From: Acidovorax soli
GTDB taxonomy: Bacteria; Pseudomonadota; Gammaproteobacteria; Burkholderiales; Burkholderiaceae_C
Reading direction: 5' to 3'
Length of the DNA stretch: 39,177 bases
Assembly (NCBI RefSeq): GCF_900107605.1
Contig: NZ_FNQJ01000031.1
Coordinates: forward strand, 1 to 39,177
The first letter of the stretch is position 1. The number at the start of each line of letters is the position of its first letter. This document shows, piece after piece, positions 19,072 to 26,733 of the stretch. The position numbers were made by a program, and so were the translations under genes. The notes under the pieces were generated by a model. The model was not told the origin of the DNA, made no database searches, and worked only from the letters and a program-made list of their open reading frames with translations.

Positions 19072-20217
19072 ATGGCGGCCCGTGCCGCTCCCTCCATGAG
19101 CGACCTTTCGCCCCATATCGTCCGTGTCGAATCACCCCAGGGACCCCAGGCGCAGCTGCTGGGGCGCTGGGGTGCGGCCGAGCTGGGCCAGCGCGCCAGC
19201 TGGCGGGCGCTGGCGGTGCAGTTGCGCGAGCATGCCGCGCCCGCGGGGGGCTGGGATCTGCTCAGCCTGCAGTGGCTGGACCATGTGGGCGCGCAATTGC
19301 TCTGGAACCACTGGGGCCAGCAGTGGCCCGAGCGCGTGCTGCTGAGCGACCCCCAGCGCGCCATGCTCGAACGCGTGGCCGGCCTGACGGTGGCGCCGCC
19401 GCCGCCAGAGCCCTGGCGCCTGTCCGAGCAGGTCGACCACCTCGGTGTGCTGGTGCTGCACGGCGTGGACCACGCCAGGCACCTGGTGCAACTGGTGGGC
19501 CAGCTGTCGCTCGACCTGGTGCGGCTGGCGCGCGCGCCGCACCGCGGGCCCTGGCGCGACATGTCGGGCCATGTGTACCGCATGGGCGCCACGGCGCTGC
19601 CCATCACGGCGCTGGTGGGTTTTCTGATTGGCGTGGTGCTGGCCTACCTGATGAGCCTGCAGCTGCGCCAGTTCGGCGCCGAGGCCTTCATCGTCAACAT
19701 TCTGGGCATTTCGCTGATCCGCGAGCTCGGCCCCATGCTGGCGGCCATTCTGGTGGCGGGCCGGTCGGGTTCTGCCATCACGGCGCAGATCGGTGTGATG
19801 CGCGTGACCGAAGAACTCGATGCCATGCGCGTGATGGGCATTCCCCACGGCTTTCGCCTGGTGTTGCCGCGCACGCTGGCGCTGGCGCTGGCCATGCCCT
19901 TGATCAGTGTGTGGACCACGCTGGCGGCGCTGGCCGGCGGCATGCTGGCGGCCGATGTCGCCATGGGCATTTCGCCGGCCTACTTTGCCCAGGCGCTGCC
20001 TGCGGCGGTAAAGATCGGCAACCTCGGGCTGGCGATGGCCAAGTCGGTGGTTTTTGGCGCCCTGATTGCCCTGATCGGTTGCCACTGGGGCCTGCGCGTC
20101 AAGCCCAACACGCAGAGCCTGGGCGAGGGCACCACGGCCTCGGTGGTCACCTCCATCACCATGGTCATCATCGTGGACGCGTTGTTTGCCGTGGCGTTCA
20201 AGAACCTCGGTATCTGA
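19072..20217 (+). CDS. MlaE-type ABC permease with N-terminal STAS-like domain
   Basis: This predicted inner-membrane permease of an MCE-type lipid transporter has 381 residues. Residues 1-115 form a soluble STAS-like region (LLGRWGAAELG and related segments) normally supplied by a separate MlaB protein. The MlaE permease domain follows from about 165, with FLIGVVLAYLMSLQLRQFGAEAF, LIRELGPMLAAILVAGRSGSA and AQIGVMRVTEELDAMRVMGI, all family hallmarks. A start at 19096 (MSDLSPHIVR) is at least as likely, and neither ATG has a clear ribosome site. It is the first gene of a four-gene operon and stops three bases before the ATPase. Confidence 0.94.
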   Translation: MAARAAPSMSDLSPHIVRVESPQGPQAQLLGRWGAAELGQRASWRALAVQLREHAAPAGGWDLLSLQWLDHVGAQLLWNHWGQQWPERVLLSDPQRAMLERVAGLTVAPPPPEPWRLSEQVDHLGVLVLHGVDHARHLVQLVGQLSLDLVRLARAPHRGPWRDMSGHVYRMGATALPITALVGFLIGVVLAYLMSLQLRQFGAEAFIVNILGISLIRELGPMLAAILVAGRSGSAITAQIGVMRVTEELDAMRVMGIPHGFRLVLPRTLALALAMPLISVWTTLAALAGGMLAADVAMGISPAYFAQALPAAVKIGNLGLAMAKSVVFGALIALIGCHWGLRVKPNTQSLGEGTTASVVTSITMVIIVDALFAVAFKNLGI

Positions 20218-20220
20218 CCC

Positions 20221-21042
20221 ATGACTGCCCCATCCACCCAGCCAAATTTTGCCGAACCGGTGGTGGATATCTCCGGGCTGTGTACCGTCTTCGGCAAGGG
20301 TGACGCGGCCTTCACCGTGCACCAGGACCTGCAGCTGTCGGTGCAGCGCGGCGAGATCCTGGCCCTGGTGGGAGGCTCGGGCACGGGCAAGACCGTGCTG
20401 CTGCGCCAGATGCTGGGCCTGGCACTGCCCACGCGCGGGCGCGTCACGGTGCTGGGCCAGCCGGCCTCGGAAATGGGCCGCGAAGGCGCCGCCAGCCGGG
20501 TGGGCATGCTGTTTCAGCACGGCGCGCTGTTTTCGGCGTTCAACGTGCTCGACAACGTGGCCTTCGCGCTGCGCGAGCAGGGCACCTTGCCGCCGGACGT
20601 GGTGCGCGATGCAGCCCTGGTCAAGCTGCAGATGGTGGGCCTCAAGCCCGAGCACGCCAGCCGCATGCCCGCCGATCTGTCGGGTGGCATGATCAAGCGC
20701 GTGGCGTTGGCGCGGGCGCTCATCATGGACCCTCCGCTGCTGCTGCTCGATGAGCCGACGGCGGGGCTGGACCCCAGCGCGTCGGATGATTTCGTGGACC
20801 TGCTGCGCGAGCTGCATGCGGCGCTGGGCCTCACCGTGGTGATGGTCACGCACGACCTCGATACGCTGTTTGCCCTGAGCACCCGCGTGGCCGTGCTGGC
20901 GGACAAAAAAGTCGTCGTCACCGGCGCGCCCCGCGAAGTGACACGCTACCCTCATCCGTTCATCGAACACTTTTTTCTGGGTGAACGCGGCCAGCGCGCC
21001 ATGGCGCCAGTGCCCACCGCCGTCACCGCCAAGGAATCCTGA
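20221..21042 (+). CDS. MlaF-type ABC transporter ATP-binding protein
   Basis: This is the ATPase of the lipid transporter (273 residues). It has Walker A GGSGTGKT near 58-65, Q-loop MLFQHGALFSAFNVLDN, signature DLSGGMIKRVALARAL and Walker B LLLLDEPTAGLDP. The VTHDLDTLFALSTRVAVLADKK segment contains the switch histidine. The FQHGALFSA and LSGGM variants are typical of MlaF rather than importer ATPases. Its TGA overlaps the next ATG by one base. Confidence 0.96.
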   Translation: MTAPSTQPNFAEPVVDISGLCTVFGKGDAAFTVHQDLQLSVQRGEILALVGGSGTGKTVLLRQMLGLALPTRGRVTVLGQPASEMGREGAASRVGMLFQHGALFSAFNVLDNVAFALREQGTLPPDVVRDAALVKLQMVGLKPEHASRMPADLSGGMIKRVALARALIMDPPLLLLDEPTAGLDPSASDDFVDLLRELHAALGLTVVMVTHDLDTLFALSTRVAVLADKKVVVTGAPREVTRYPHPFIEHFFLGERGQRAMAPVPTAVTAKES

Positions 21043-22019
21043 TGGAAAACAAATCCCACGCCCTCGCTGCCGGAGTGTTCGTGCTGGTGGTGGCCGCCAT
21101 GCTGGCGGGCCTGGCCACCTGGCTCACCCGCGACAACACCAGCTACCAGCAATTCGAACTGACCAGCAAGGACGGCGTCACCGGCCTGCAGCCCCAGGCC
21201 GCCGTGCGCTACAAGGGCGTGGCGGTGGGCAAGGTCACGCGCATCGGCTTCGACCCGCAGCTGCCGGGCAATGTGCTGATCCGCATCGCGGTCAACGACC
21301 AGGCACCCATTACCCCCAGCACCTTCGCGGTGCTGGGCTACCAGGGTGTCACCGGCCTGGCCCATGTGCAGCTCGATGATGACGAGGTGGCGCAGCCGGT
21401 CGAGCCCCCCGGGCCGAGCGGCCTGCCCCGGCTGCCGCTGCGCAGCTCGCCCCTGTCGCGCCTGGCGGAGCAAGGCCCCGCCATCCTGGGCCAGGTGCAA
21501 GAGGCCACGCAGCGCATCAACCAGCTGCTGGGGGACGATAACCAGAAGCGGTTCAGCACGGTGCTCGACAGCATGGGGCAGGCGGCCAGCAGCGTGGCGG
21601 CCCTGAGCCAGCGGCTGGACACCACCGTGAAAGAACGCCTGGACCCCACCCTGGCGGCCTTGCCGCCGCTGGCGGGCGACGCACGCCAGACCCTGCAGGC
21701 CTTGCAGCAGGCCGGCACCCAGGTGTCCACGCTGGCCGCCGACATCGGTCAGACCACCCGGCGCCTGAGCGCCGACGGTGGCGCCCTGGACCAGCTCACC
21801 CAGGGCACCCAGGCCCTGGCGCGGGTGGCCGACCAGTTTGGCAACAGCACCCTGCCGCGCATCAACCGCGCTGCAGACGACACCTCGCGTGCCGCGCGCC
21901 AGCTGGGGCGCACGGCTGGGGGCGTCAACGAAAACCCGCAGGTTTTCATTTACGGCCCCGGCCGTTCCGGCGCCGGTCCGGGCGAGCCCGGTTTCGAGGC
22001 ACCCGTGGTCCAACCCTGA
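21042..22019 (+). CDS. MlaD/PqiB-type MCE-domain protein
   Basis: This predicted inner-membrane-anchored MCE protein of 325 residues should form the periplasmic lipid-binding ring on the permease. There is one membrane segment at 8-27 (LAAGVFVLVVAAMLAGLATW) and an MCE domain near 35-115 with VRYKGVAVGKVTRIGFD. A long amphipathic, heptad-like helix rich in Gln, Leu and Ala runs to about 285. The C-terminal tail has NPQVFIYGP and PGPGEPGF-like residues common to this betaproteobacterial subgroup. One-base overlaps join it to both neighbours. Confidence 0.94.
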   Translation: MENKSHALAAGVFVLVVAAMLAGLATWLTRDNTSYQQFELTSKDGVTGLQPQAAVRYKGVAVGKVTRIGFDPQLPGNVLIRIAVNDQAPITPSTFAVLGYQGVTGLAHVQLDDDEVAQPVEPPGPSGLPRLPLRSSPLSRLAEQGPAILGQVQEATQRINQLLGDDNQKRFSTVLDSMGQAASSVAALSQRLDTTVKERLDPTLAALPPLAGDARQTLQALQQAGTQVSTLAADIGQTTRRLSADGGALDQLTQGTQALARVADQFGNSTLPRINRAADDTSRAARQLGRTAGGVNENPQVFIYGPGRSGAGPGEPGFEAPVVQP

Positions 22020-22699
22020 TGCAATTCGCCATGAAAACTATCAAAACAATAGCTGCTGGCGCTTGTAAAACAAGCGCGATAGCCGTATTTGCTGCTGCTT
22101 TTCTGGCGGGATGCTCGGCCTTGCCTTCACCGCCGTCACGTCCCGTGCACTACGACTTTGGCCCGGGTGCCATGGCATCCGGGCCCGCCGACCGGCGCGC
22201 GCCCCTGCCGCCCCTGGCGCTGGCCGATCTGGAGGCCCCGGGCCTGGTCGAAGGCAGCACTGCCGTGGTCTACCGCCTGGCCTACGCCGACGCCCGGCAA
22301 TTGCGCCCCTACAGCCAGGCCCGCTGGAGCCAGCCGCCCGCGCAACTGGTGCAGCAGCGCCTGCGCGACCGGCTGGGCCAGCGCCGCGCCGTGCTCACGG
22401 CCGATAGCGGTGCGGCCCAGGCGCGCGCCGCTGGCAAGCTGCCCACCGTGTTGCGGGTGGAGCTGGAGGAGTTCAGCCAGGTCTTCACCAGCGCCACCGA
22501 AAGCGCTGGTCTGGTGCGCCTGCGTGCCACGCTGGCAGAGCCCGCTGCGACGGGTGAAACGCTGCTGGGTCAGCGCGTGTTCATCGTGCAGCGACCGGCC
22601 GCCAGCGCGGACGCCGCCGGTGGTACGCGGGCCCTGGTAGAAGCCACCGACCAGCTGGCCCAGGAACTGGTGCAGTGGCTGGAGCAGCTGGGGCGCTGA
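22019..22699 (+). CDS. ABC-type transport auxiliary lipoprotein (PqiC-like)
   Basis: This predicted lipoprotein of 226 residues completes the transporter, probably on the inner face of the outer membrane as for PqiC. The lipobox is FLAGC with the lipidated Cys at 32 when counted from the ATG at 22019; the ATG at 22031 is an alternative start. The mature domain has SALPSPP, the VYRLAYADARQLRPYSQARW motif near 82-101 and the C-terminal LAQELVQWLEQL. Residues 5 to about 24 of the signal peptide are encoded by a copy of the dispersed palindromic repeat. The start overlaps the MCE gene stop by one base. Confidence 0.9.
   Translation: MQFAMKTIKTIAAGACKTSAIAVFAAAFLAGCSALPSPPSRPVHYDFGPGAMASGPADRRAPLPPLALADLEAPGLVEGSTAVVYRLAYADARQLRPYSQARWSQPPAQLVQQRLRDRLGQRRAVLTADSGAAQARAAGKLPTVLRVELEEFSQVFTSATESAGLVRLRATLAEPAATGETLLGQRVFIVQRPAASADAAGGTRALVEATDQLAQELVQWLEQLGR
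22029..22089 (+). repeat. Dispersed palindromic repeat, copy B (inside a coding sequence)
   Basis: The copy contains CTATCAAAACAATAGCTGCT, then the hairpin GCGCTTGT-AAA-ACAAGCGC and GATAGCC. It matches the TAGCT and GCGCTT core and order of copies A, D and E. It lies in frame within the first 24 codons of the auxiliary lipoprotein gene and supplies the basic and hydrophobic parts of its signal peptide. Confidence 0.7.
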
Positions 22700-22800
22700 T
22701 CGGTCCCTGAACCGGGTGTACGCCCGGGGAGAACACGGCGCTGTGTGGGTGTGGCGCCGGCCGCGCAAAGCTGCAAGCCGCGTCCTTGTCTGTCATGTCC

Positions 22801-22839
22801 GTAGGCCTGCGCTGACGCGTGTTTCGCGGCAAGGCCTAC
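22801..22839. repeat. Inverted repeat upstream of csbD-like gene
   Basis: The arms GTAGGCCTGC and GCAAGGCCTAC (one bulged base) enclose about 18 bases. The repeat lies 100 bases before the CsbD-like start in a 244-base gene-free gap. It may be a regulator site or an RNA hairpin; no T run follows, so it is not an intrinsic terminator. Confidence 0.45.
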
Positions 22840-22943
22840 GCGGTGCGACGGGCATCGTTTTTACAGTGGACTCCATCGCATCACGCAGATGTTCCACGCA
22901 TTCCGGGTGGATGGCAGAGGCGAAATTTTCGAGGAAGCGCACC

Positions 22944-23162
22944 ATGAACGAAGACACCCTTCAAGGCAACTGGAAACAGTTCAAAGGCAAGCTGGTCGAA
23001 CAGTGGGGCAAGCTCACCGATGACGATTTCGATGTGATCGCCGGCCGTCGCGATCAGTTGCTGGGCAAGCTGCAGGAACGCCATGGCATCGCCCGCGATG
23101 TGGCGGAAAAGCAGCTCAAGGAATGGCAGGGACGCCATCCTGAATTCCGCTTCAGGGACTGA
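22944..23162 (+). CDS. CsbD-family stress protein
   Basis: This small hydrophilic protein of 72 residues starts MNEDTLQGNWKQFKGKLVEQWGK. The LQGNWKQFKGKLVEQWGKLT block and the GRRDQLLGKLQERHGI segment are the CsbD-like domain. CsbD proteins are stress-induced in several bacteria, but their biochemical role is not known. GAGGAAG lies nine bases before the ATG. It is followed 99 bases later by the Cx10C-repeat gene on the same strand. Confidence 0.93.
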   Translation: MNEDTLQGNWKQFKGKLVEQWGKLTDDDFDVIAGRRDQLLGKLQERHGIARDVAEKQLKEWQGRHPEFRFRD

Positions 23163-23261
23163 CGCTTCTTGCGCGCCAGCCCCCAAGAACCGTTGCCCCA
23201 CTTTTGTCTGCGCACAGGTGCTGCGGCAACTGCGCAGCAGACCACTCCCGAGGACCCAGCC

Positions 23262-23840
23262 ATGAACATCGCACGCACCCTGATTGCCACCATCACCGCC
23301 GGCCTGCTGGCCACGAGCGCTTTCGCAATGACCCAGCCAGAGTACAAGGCGGCGAAGGACACCATCTCGGCCGACTACAAGGCCAGCAAAGACAAGTGCA
23401 ATGCCCTGGCGGGCAATGCCAAGGACATTTGCGCCAAGGAAGCCAAGGGCCATGAAGACGTTGCCAAGGCCGAACTGGATGCCAGGTACAAGCCCAGCGC
23501 CAAGGCGGACTACAAGGCCCGCGTGGCCCGTGCCGACGCCGACTACGCCGTCGCCAAGGAAAAATGCGACGACCTCAGCGGCAACGCCAAGGACGTCTGC
23601 TTGAAGGATGCCAAGGCCGTCCATGTGACCGCCAAGGAAAACGCCAAGGTGAGCGAAGCGCAGGCCCAGCCCGCCGACACGCCCGCCGCCAAGGGGGCCG
23701 CCGTGGCCGAGGCGCGCAAGGACGCCGCCGCCGAGAAGAACGAGGCCAACTACAAGGCCGCCAAAGAGCGCTGCGACACCCTGCAAGGCGATGTGAAGTC
23801 CAAATGCGTGGACGACGCCAAACGCATGTACGGCCAATGA
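23262..23840 (+). CDS. Periplasmic protein with three Cx10C repeats
   Basis: The 192-residue product has a signal peptide ending near SAFA-MT (residue 23). The mature protein is Lys/Ala/Asp-rich and probably helical. A unit is repeated three times: KCNALAGNAKDIC, KCDDLSGNAKDVC and RCDTLQGDVKSKC, each with exactly ten residues between the cysteines and preceded by a YKA(S/A)K-like segment. The cysteine pairs could form disulfides in the periplasm. Similar proteins occur in Comamonadaceae, but I know no assigned function. GAGG precedes the ATG, and a strong hairpin and a terminator follow the stop. Confidence 0.85.
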   Translation: MNIARTLIATITAGLLATSAFAMTQPEYKAAKDTISADYKASKDKCNALAGNAKDICAKEAKGHEDVAKAELDARYKPSAKADYKARVARADADYAVAKEKCDDLSGNAKDVCLKDAKAVHVTAKENAKVSEAQAQPADTPAAKGAAVAEARKDAAAEKNEANYKAAKERCDTLQGDVKSKCVDDAKRMYGQ

Positions 23841-23843
23841 ACT

Positions 23844-23878
23844 GCAGCAGGGAACATCCTGGCGGATGTCCCTGCTGC
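23844..23878. repeat. Long hairpin just after the Cx10C-repeat gene
   Basis: GCAGCAGGGA(A)CATCC pairs with GGATGTCCCTGCTGC around TGGC, 15 base pairs with one bulged A. It begins three bases after the stop codon. No T run follows, so it may protect the mRNA 3' end rather than terminate; a separate terminator lies at 23892. Confidence 0.75.
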
Positions 23879-23891
23879 CGATGCCCCATGG

Positions 23892-23914
23892 GCCCCGCCC
23901 TGCGCGGGGCTTTT
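23892..23914 (+). terminator. Intrinsic terminator after the Cx10C-repeat gene
   Basis: GCCCCGC, a CCTGC loop, GCGGGGC and then four T. The stem is seven perfect G:C pairs, which makes a convincing rightward terminator before the hemerythrin promoter region. Confidence 0.8.
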
Positions 23915-23941
23915 GCATGCGGGTGACCATGCGCCGCGCAC

Positions 23942-23955
23942 ATGACTTGCGTCAA
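23942..23955 (+). promoter_or_regulatory. FNR/ANR-like binding site before the hemerythrin gene
   Basis: ATGAC-TTGC-GTCAA matches the FNR-type pattern TTGAC-N4-GTCAA at all but the first base. It lies about 64 bases before the hemerythrin ATG. If it acts at -41.5, transcription would start near 23990. Oxygen-dependent control would fit an oxygen-binding protein. Seen as sequence only; the regulator is not in the window. Confidence 0.5.
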
Positions 23956-24012
23956 TACTTTGGTCAACCCGCCCCCTAAGCTGGCGCCTTTTTTGAACGC
24001 AAGGAAGCAAAG

Positions 24013-24528
24013 ATGGCTGCACTGCAATGGTCGGAGGCGCTGGCGCTGGACCTGCCGCTCATGGATGACACCCACCGCGAGTTTGTCGATCTGCTAGCGG
24101 CGGTGGAAGCCGCCGACAACGCCACCCTGGTAGCCAGGTGGCAGGCACTGGTGGAGCACACCGAGCAGCATTTCGGCCAGGAGGATGCCTGGATGGCTTC
24201 CACCGGCTTTGCCTCGGGCAACTGCCATGCCATGCAGCACAAGGTGGTGTTGCAGGTCATGCGCGACGGTGCCGCGCGTGCGGTGGACAAGGGCGAGCTG
24301 CATGTGGTGCGTGCCATGGCGGCCGAGCTGGCGCTGTGGTTTCCCCAGCATGCGCAGAGCATGGACGCCGCCCTGGCCCTGCATCTGCGCCGGGTGGGCT
24401 TTGATGCGACCACGGGGGTGGTGCATGCGCCCGATGCGCTGCCAGATGGTTTGCTCCATGGCTGTGGTGGCGCGAGCTGCTCGGACGAGGACACCGCGCC
24501 TGCCGCTGTGGCCGCAGCCGTGGCCTGA
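24013..24528 (+). CDS. Bacteriohemerythrin-domain protein
   Basis: The 171-residue soluble protein should bind O2 at a di-iron site. All expected ligands are visible: His21 (DDTHREF), His49/His53 and Glu57 (HTEQHFGQED), His72 and His76 (CHAMQH), and His113 with Asp118 (WFPQHAQSMD). The tail of about 35 residues after the four-helix bundle has two cysteines (HGCGGASCSD) and an acidic, Ala-rich end, which is unusual and may bind metal. AAGGAAG lies before the ATG. The gene stands alone, behind an FNR-like site and with a palindromic repeat after it. Confidence 0.94.
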   Translation: MAALQWSEALALDLPLMDDTHREFVDLLAAVEAADNATLVARWQALVEHTEQHFGQEDAWMASTGFASGNCHAMQHKVVLQVMRDGAARAVDKGELHVVRAMAAELALWFPQHAQSMDAALALHLRRVGFDATTGVVHAPDALPDGLLHGCGGASCSDEDTAPAAVAAAVA

Positions 24529-24574
24529 ACGGCGGCGACAGGGTGCCTGGGCTGCGGCCTGGTACTTCTGATGT

Positions 24575-24632
24575 TTGCGCTGTTTGGATAGCAATTAGCG
24601 CTTTATAGATGAGCGTTTTCTGTGCTTTTTGT
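24575..24632 (+). repeat. Dispersed palindromic repeat, copy C
   Basis: It reads TTGGATAGCAATTAGCGCTT followed by TATAGATGAGCG, a diverged hairpin (AGCGCT against AGCGTT). It shares the AGCAATTAGCGCTT-type core with copy A. It lies between the convergent hemerythrin and alpha/beta hydrolase genes. Confidence 0.55.
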
Positions 24633-24658
24633 ATCGATTCCCGTTCGACCTGCCCGGG

Positions 24659-25417
24659 TTATGGGGCCGTGGCCGTGCGCCATTGCTGCACCTGTTCTAT
24701 CACCCACTGGGGCGCATCCAGCGGCAGATCGTGCCCCGCATCGGCATGCAGGGCCAGGGCGCAGTGCCAGCCACGGGCAATGGCTTTCGAACAGCGGCTG
24801 TCCACCAGCTGGTCGTTCTGGCTGGCCAGCAGCAGGATGCGGGGGGTGGGGGCCAAGGCGGGCGCGCGGTAGCGGGCCGCCGCCGCCAGCTGGCGCAAGG
24901 CGTTGGCGGCCGACACCGGGCGCAGGGTGCGGGCGGCCACCCAGTCGCGGATGACGGCGCTGCGCGGGTCGGGCGCGTTGCTCGTCAGCCGCCACACCGT
25001 GCGTTCGATGGCGTCGGCCGATCGGGGAAGCAGCGCCAGGCCCAGCAAGGCCGCATAGTTGCGGGGGCGCAGCCGGTGAAAAAAGGGGCTGAACGGGCGA
25101 AAGCTGGTGTTCACCAGCACGCAGCCGCTGATTTCTTGGGGTGCTGTGCGGGCCCATTCGGTGGCCACCATGGCGCCCAGCGACATGGCCAACAGATGAA
25201 ACGGTGGCTGCACCCCTTGCCTTGCCAGTTCGGCGCGGCAGGCCGCCACCATGCCCTGCACGGTGGCCGGGCTTTGCCGTGCATGGAACCGGCCGTTGCC
25301 CGGCAGGTCGATCGACACCACACGGGCCCCGGGCCATGCACTCTGGAAATCCTCAGCAAAGCGGCCCCAGTGGGCGGTTTCGCGGGTCAGGCCGCGCAGC
25401 AGAACCCAGGTGTCCAT
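24659..25417 (-). CDS. Alpha/beta-fold hydrolase
   Basis: The 252-residue hydrolase has the nucleophile elbow AMSLGAM (Ser79), an acid residue probably in SQNDQLVDS and the histidine in DAGHDLPLDAP near the C-terminus. The N-terminus reads VLLRGLTRETAHWG, like small esterases and lipases of the BioH/RsbQ type. The ATG at 25417 is two bases after the M14 peptidase stop, so the pair is an operon. The linked peptidase suggests a shared catabolic or wall-related substrate, but this is inference. Confidence 0.9.
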   Translation of the reverse strand: MDTWVLLRGLTRETAHWGRFAEDFQSAWPGARVVSIDLPGNGRFHARQSPATVQGMVAACRAELARQGVQPPFHLLAMSLGAMVATEWARTAPQEISGCVLVNTSFRPFSPFFHRLRPRNYAALLGLALLPRSADAIERTVWRLTSNAPDPRSAVIRDWVAARTLRPVSAANALRQLAAAARYRAPALAPTPRILLLASQNDQLVDSRCSKAIARGWHCALALHADAGHDLPLDAPQWVIEQVQQWRTATAP

Positions 25418-25419
25418 GT

Positions 25420-26475
25420 TCAATACCACTCGGCCAGCGCGTTGGCGCGGCGTTGCGCGTAATGTTCGGCGCCGGGCACCCACCGCTGGTGGCTGCAGGC
25501 TGCGCGCGACAGAAAATCGAGCAATGCCAGATGCCGGCGCAGCACCCGCTGCTGGCGGTGGTCGATCAGCGGATTGAAGATGCCCAGGCGCGAGAACAGC
25601 TGGCGAGGGTTCTTCTTGATCCAGATCCACGAGCCCATCTCCAGCGTCAGCGGCAGGAAGATGCGCCCCGCTTGCTCGCAGGACTGCAGGTACAGGTAGT
25701 CCCACAGGTCGCCATGGGCCAGGTACTGCGTGCTTTGGGGTTCGATGATGTACTGGTGGTTGCTGTGGGCCTGCAGGAAGATGTCCTTCAGTGCATGCAG
25801 CTCGTTCAGGTGCGCAATGGGCTTGCGGGTGTGGGCAAACGGAAACCACAGGCGGTCGCGCACACCGAAGCCCGAATGGCAGTCCAGCGCAAGGCTGAAG
25901 GGGCGGTGCAGCAGCTCGGCGCCCACCACCTCGCACAAGGCCTGGCTTTCGACTTCCATGGGTGCGCCCGGGTGGCCCCGGTACCAGGGCAGGCCGGCGC
26001 TCAGCCGCTGCCCACCCATCAGAAAAGGCACGCGGTCCAGGGCCTGCACCGGCGCATTGCGCATCAGGTCCACCCCGTTCGGGTTGGCGCGGGTGGCGGC
26101 CCACATGCCGCCGGGGTTGACGATGGGCATGAACACCAGGCGCACCTGTTCGAGCTGCTGGTGCAGCGTGGTGTCCCAGCGCAGCCGCATGGCGATGTTC
26201 TGCAGGTAGGCCAGCACCACCTCGGCGCCGATGCGCTCCAGGCCATGCACTCCCCCAAAAAATCCCACGGCAGGGACGTGCGGGCTGGTGTTGCCAATGC
26301 CGATCGAATAGATGGGAAAGCGCTGGCCCGATGCCAGGCTGACCTCGCGCACCACGCGCACCTGCAGGTCGGGGCCGCCCTGCTCGATGATCTTTTCCAG
26401 GGCCAGCAGTTCGGGCAGAACGTTTTCGGGCACGGTGGTGGAGGGCGGTGTGGCAGGGGGAAGACGCCGCAGCAT
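25420..26475 (-). CDS. M14-family zinc carboxypeptidase-like protein
   Basis: This predicted metallopeptidase of 351 residues has no signal peptide. The zinc motif HxxE is in GGVHGLE (His77, Glu80), the third zinc ligand is His200 in ALDCHSGFG, and the catalytic glutamate is Glu279 in LTLEMGS. It resembles the M14 succinylglutamate desuccinylase/aspartoacylase-like and DUF2817 groups; substrate unknown. I took the ATG at 26475 because family similarity starts there. The open frame runs back to 26778, but that part covers small genes on the other strand. Confidence 0.9.
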   Translation of the reverse strand: MLRRLPPATPPSTTVPENVLPELLALEKIIEQGGPDLQVRVVREVSLASGQRFPIYSIGIGNTSPHVPAVGFFGGVHGLERIGAEVVLAYLQNIAMRLRWDTTLHQQLEQVRLVFMPIVNPGGMWAATRANPNGVDLMRNAPVQALDRVPFLMGGQRLSAGLPWYRGHPGAPMEVESQALCEVVGAELLHRPFSLALDCHSGFGVRDRLWFPFAHTRKPIAHLNELHALKDIFLQAHSNHQYIIEPQSTQYLAHGDLWDYLYLQSCEQAGRIFLPLTLEMGSWIWIKKNPRQLFSRLGIFNPLIDHRQQRVLRRHLALLDFLSRAACSHQRWVPGAEHYAQRRANALAEWY

Positions 26476-26598
26476 ACCGCTCGCTTTGCCTGCCGTGTGA
26501 ATCCAGAGGGTGGGTGTGGCAAATGTGCCGACGGACGCCAAACTGTCACACAGCGCAGGTAACTTGCAGCAGCCAACCACCTCTTTCAAAGGCCTCGC

Positions 26599-26733
26599 AT
26601 GCTGTGGAAACTGCTCGGATTGCAGAGACTCTTCGACGACCTGTTCGACGAACGCTGGCGTTGGCTGGATTTGCCGGGCAACGACTGCTTCTCTTATGAA
26701 GAATTCACCACCCCATCGCCCGCGCAGGATTGA
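26599..26733 (+). CDS. Small hypothetical protein (44 residues)
   Basis: A short ORF gives MLWKLLGLQRLFDDLFDERW followed by RWLDLPGNDCFSYEEF and a Pro/Thr tail. AAAGG lies six bases before the ATG. The N-terminal half could form an amphipathic helix rich in Leu, Phe and Trp, followed by an acidic tail. No family is recognised. It overlaps the next small ORF by 38 bases in another frame and lies upstream of the hemolysin III gene on the same strand. I consider it a likely real gene because of its ribosome site and unusual composition. Confidence 0.45.
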   Translation: MLWKLLGLQRLFDDLFDERWRWLDLPGNDCFSYEEFTTPSPAQD

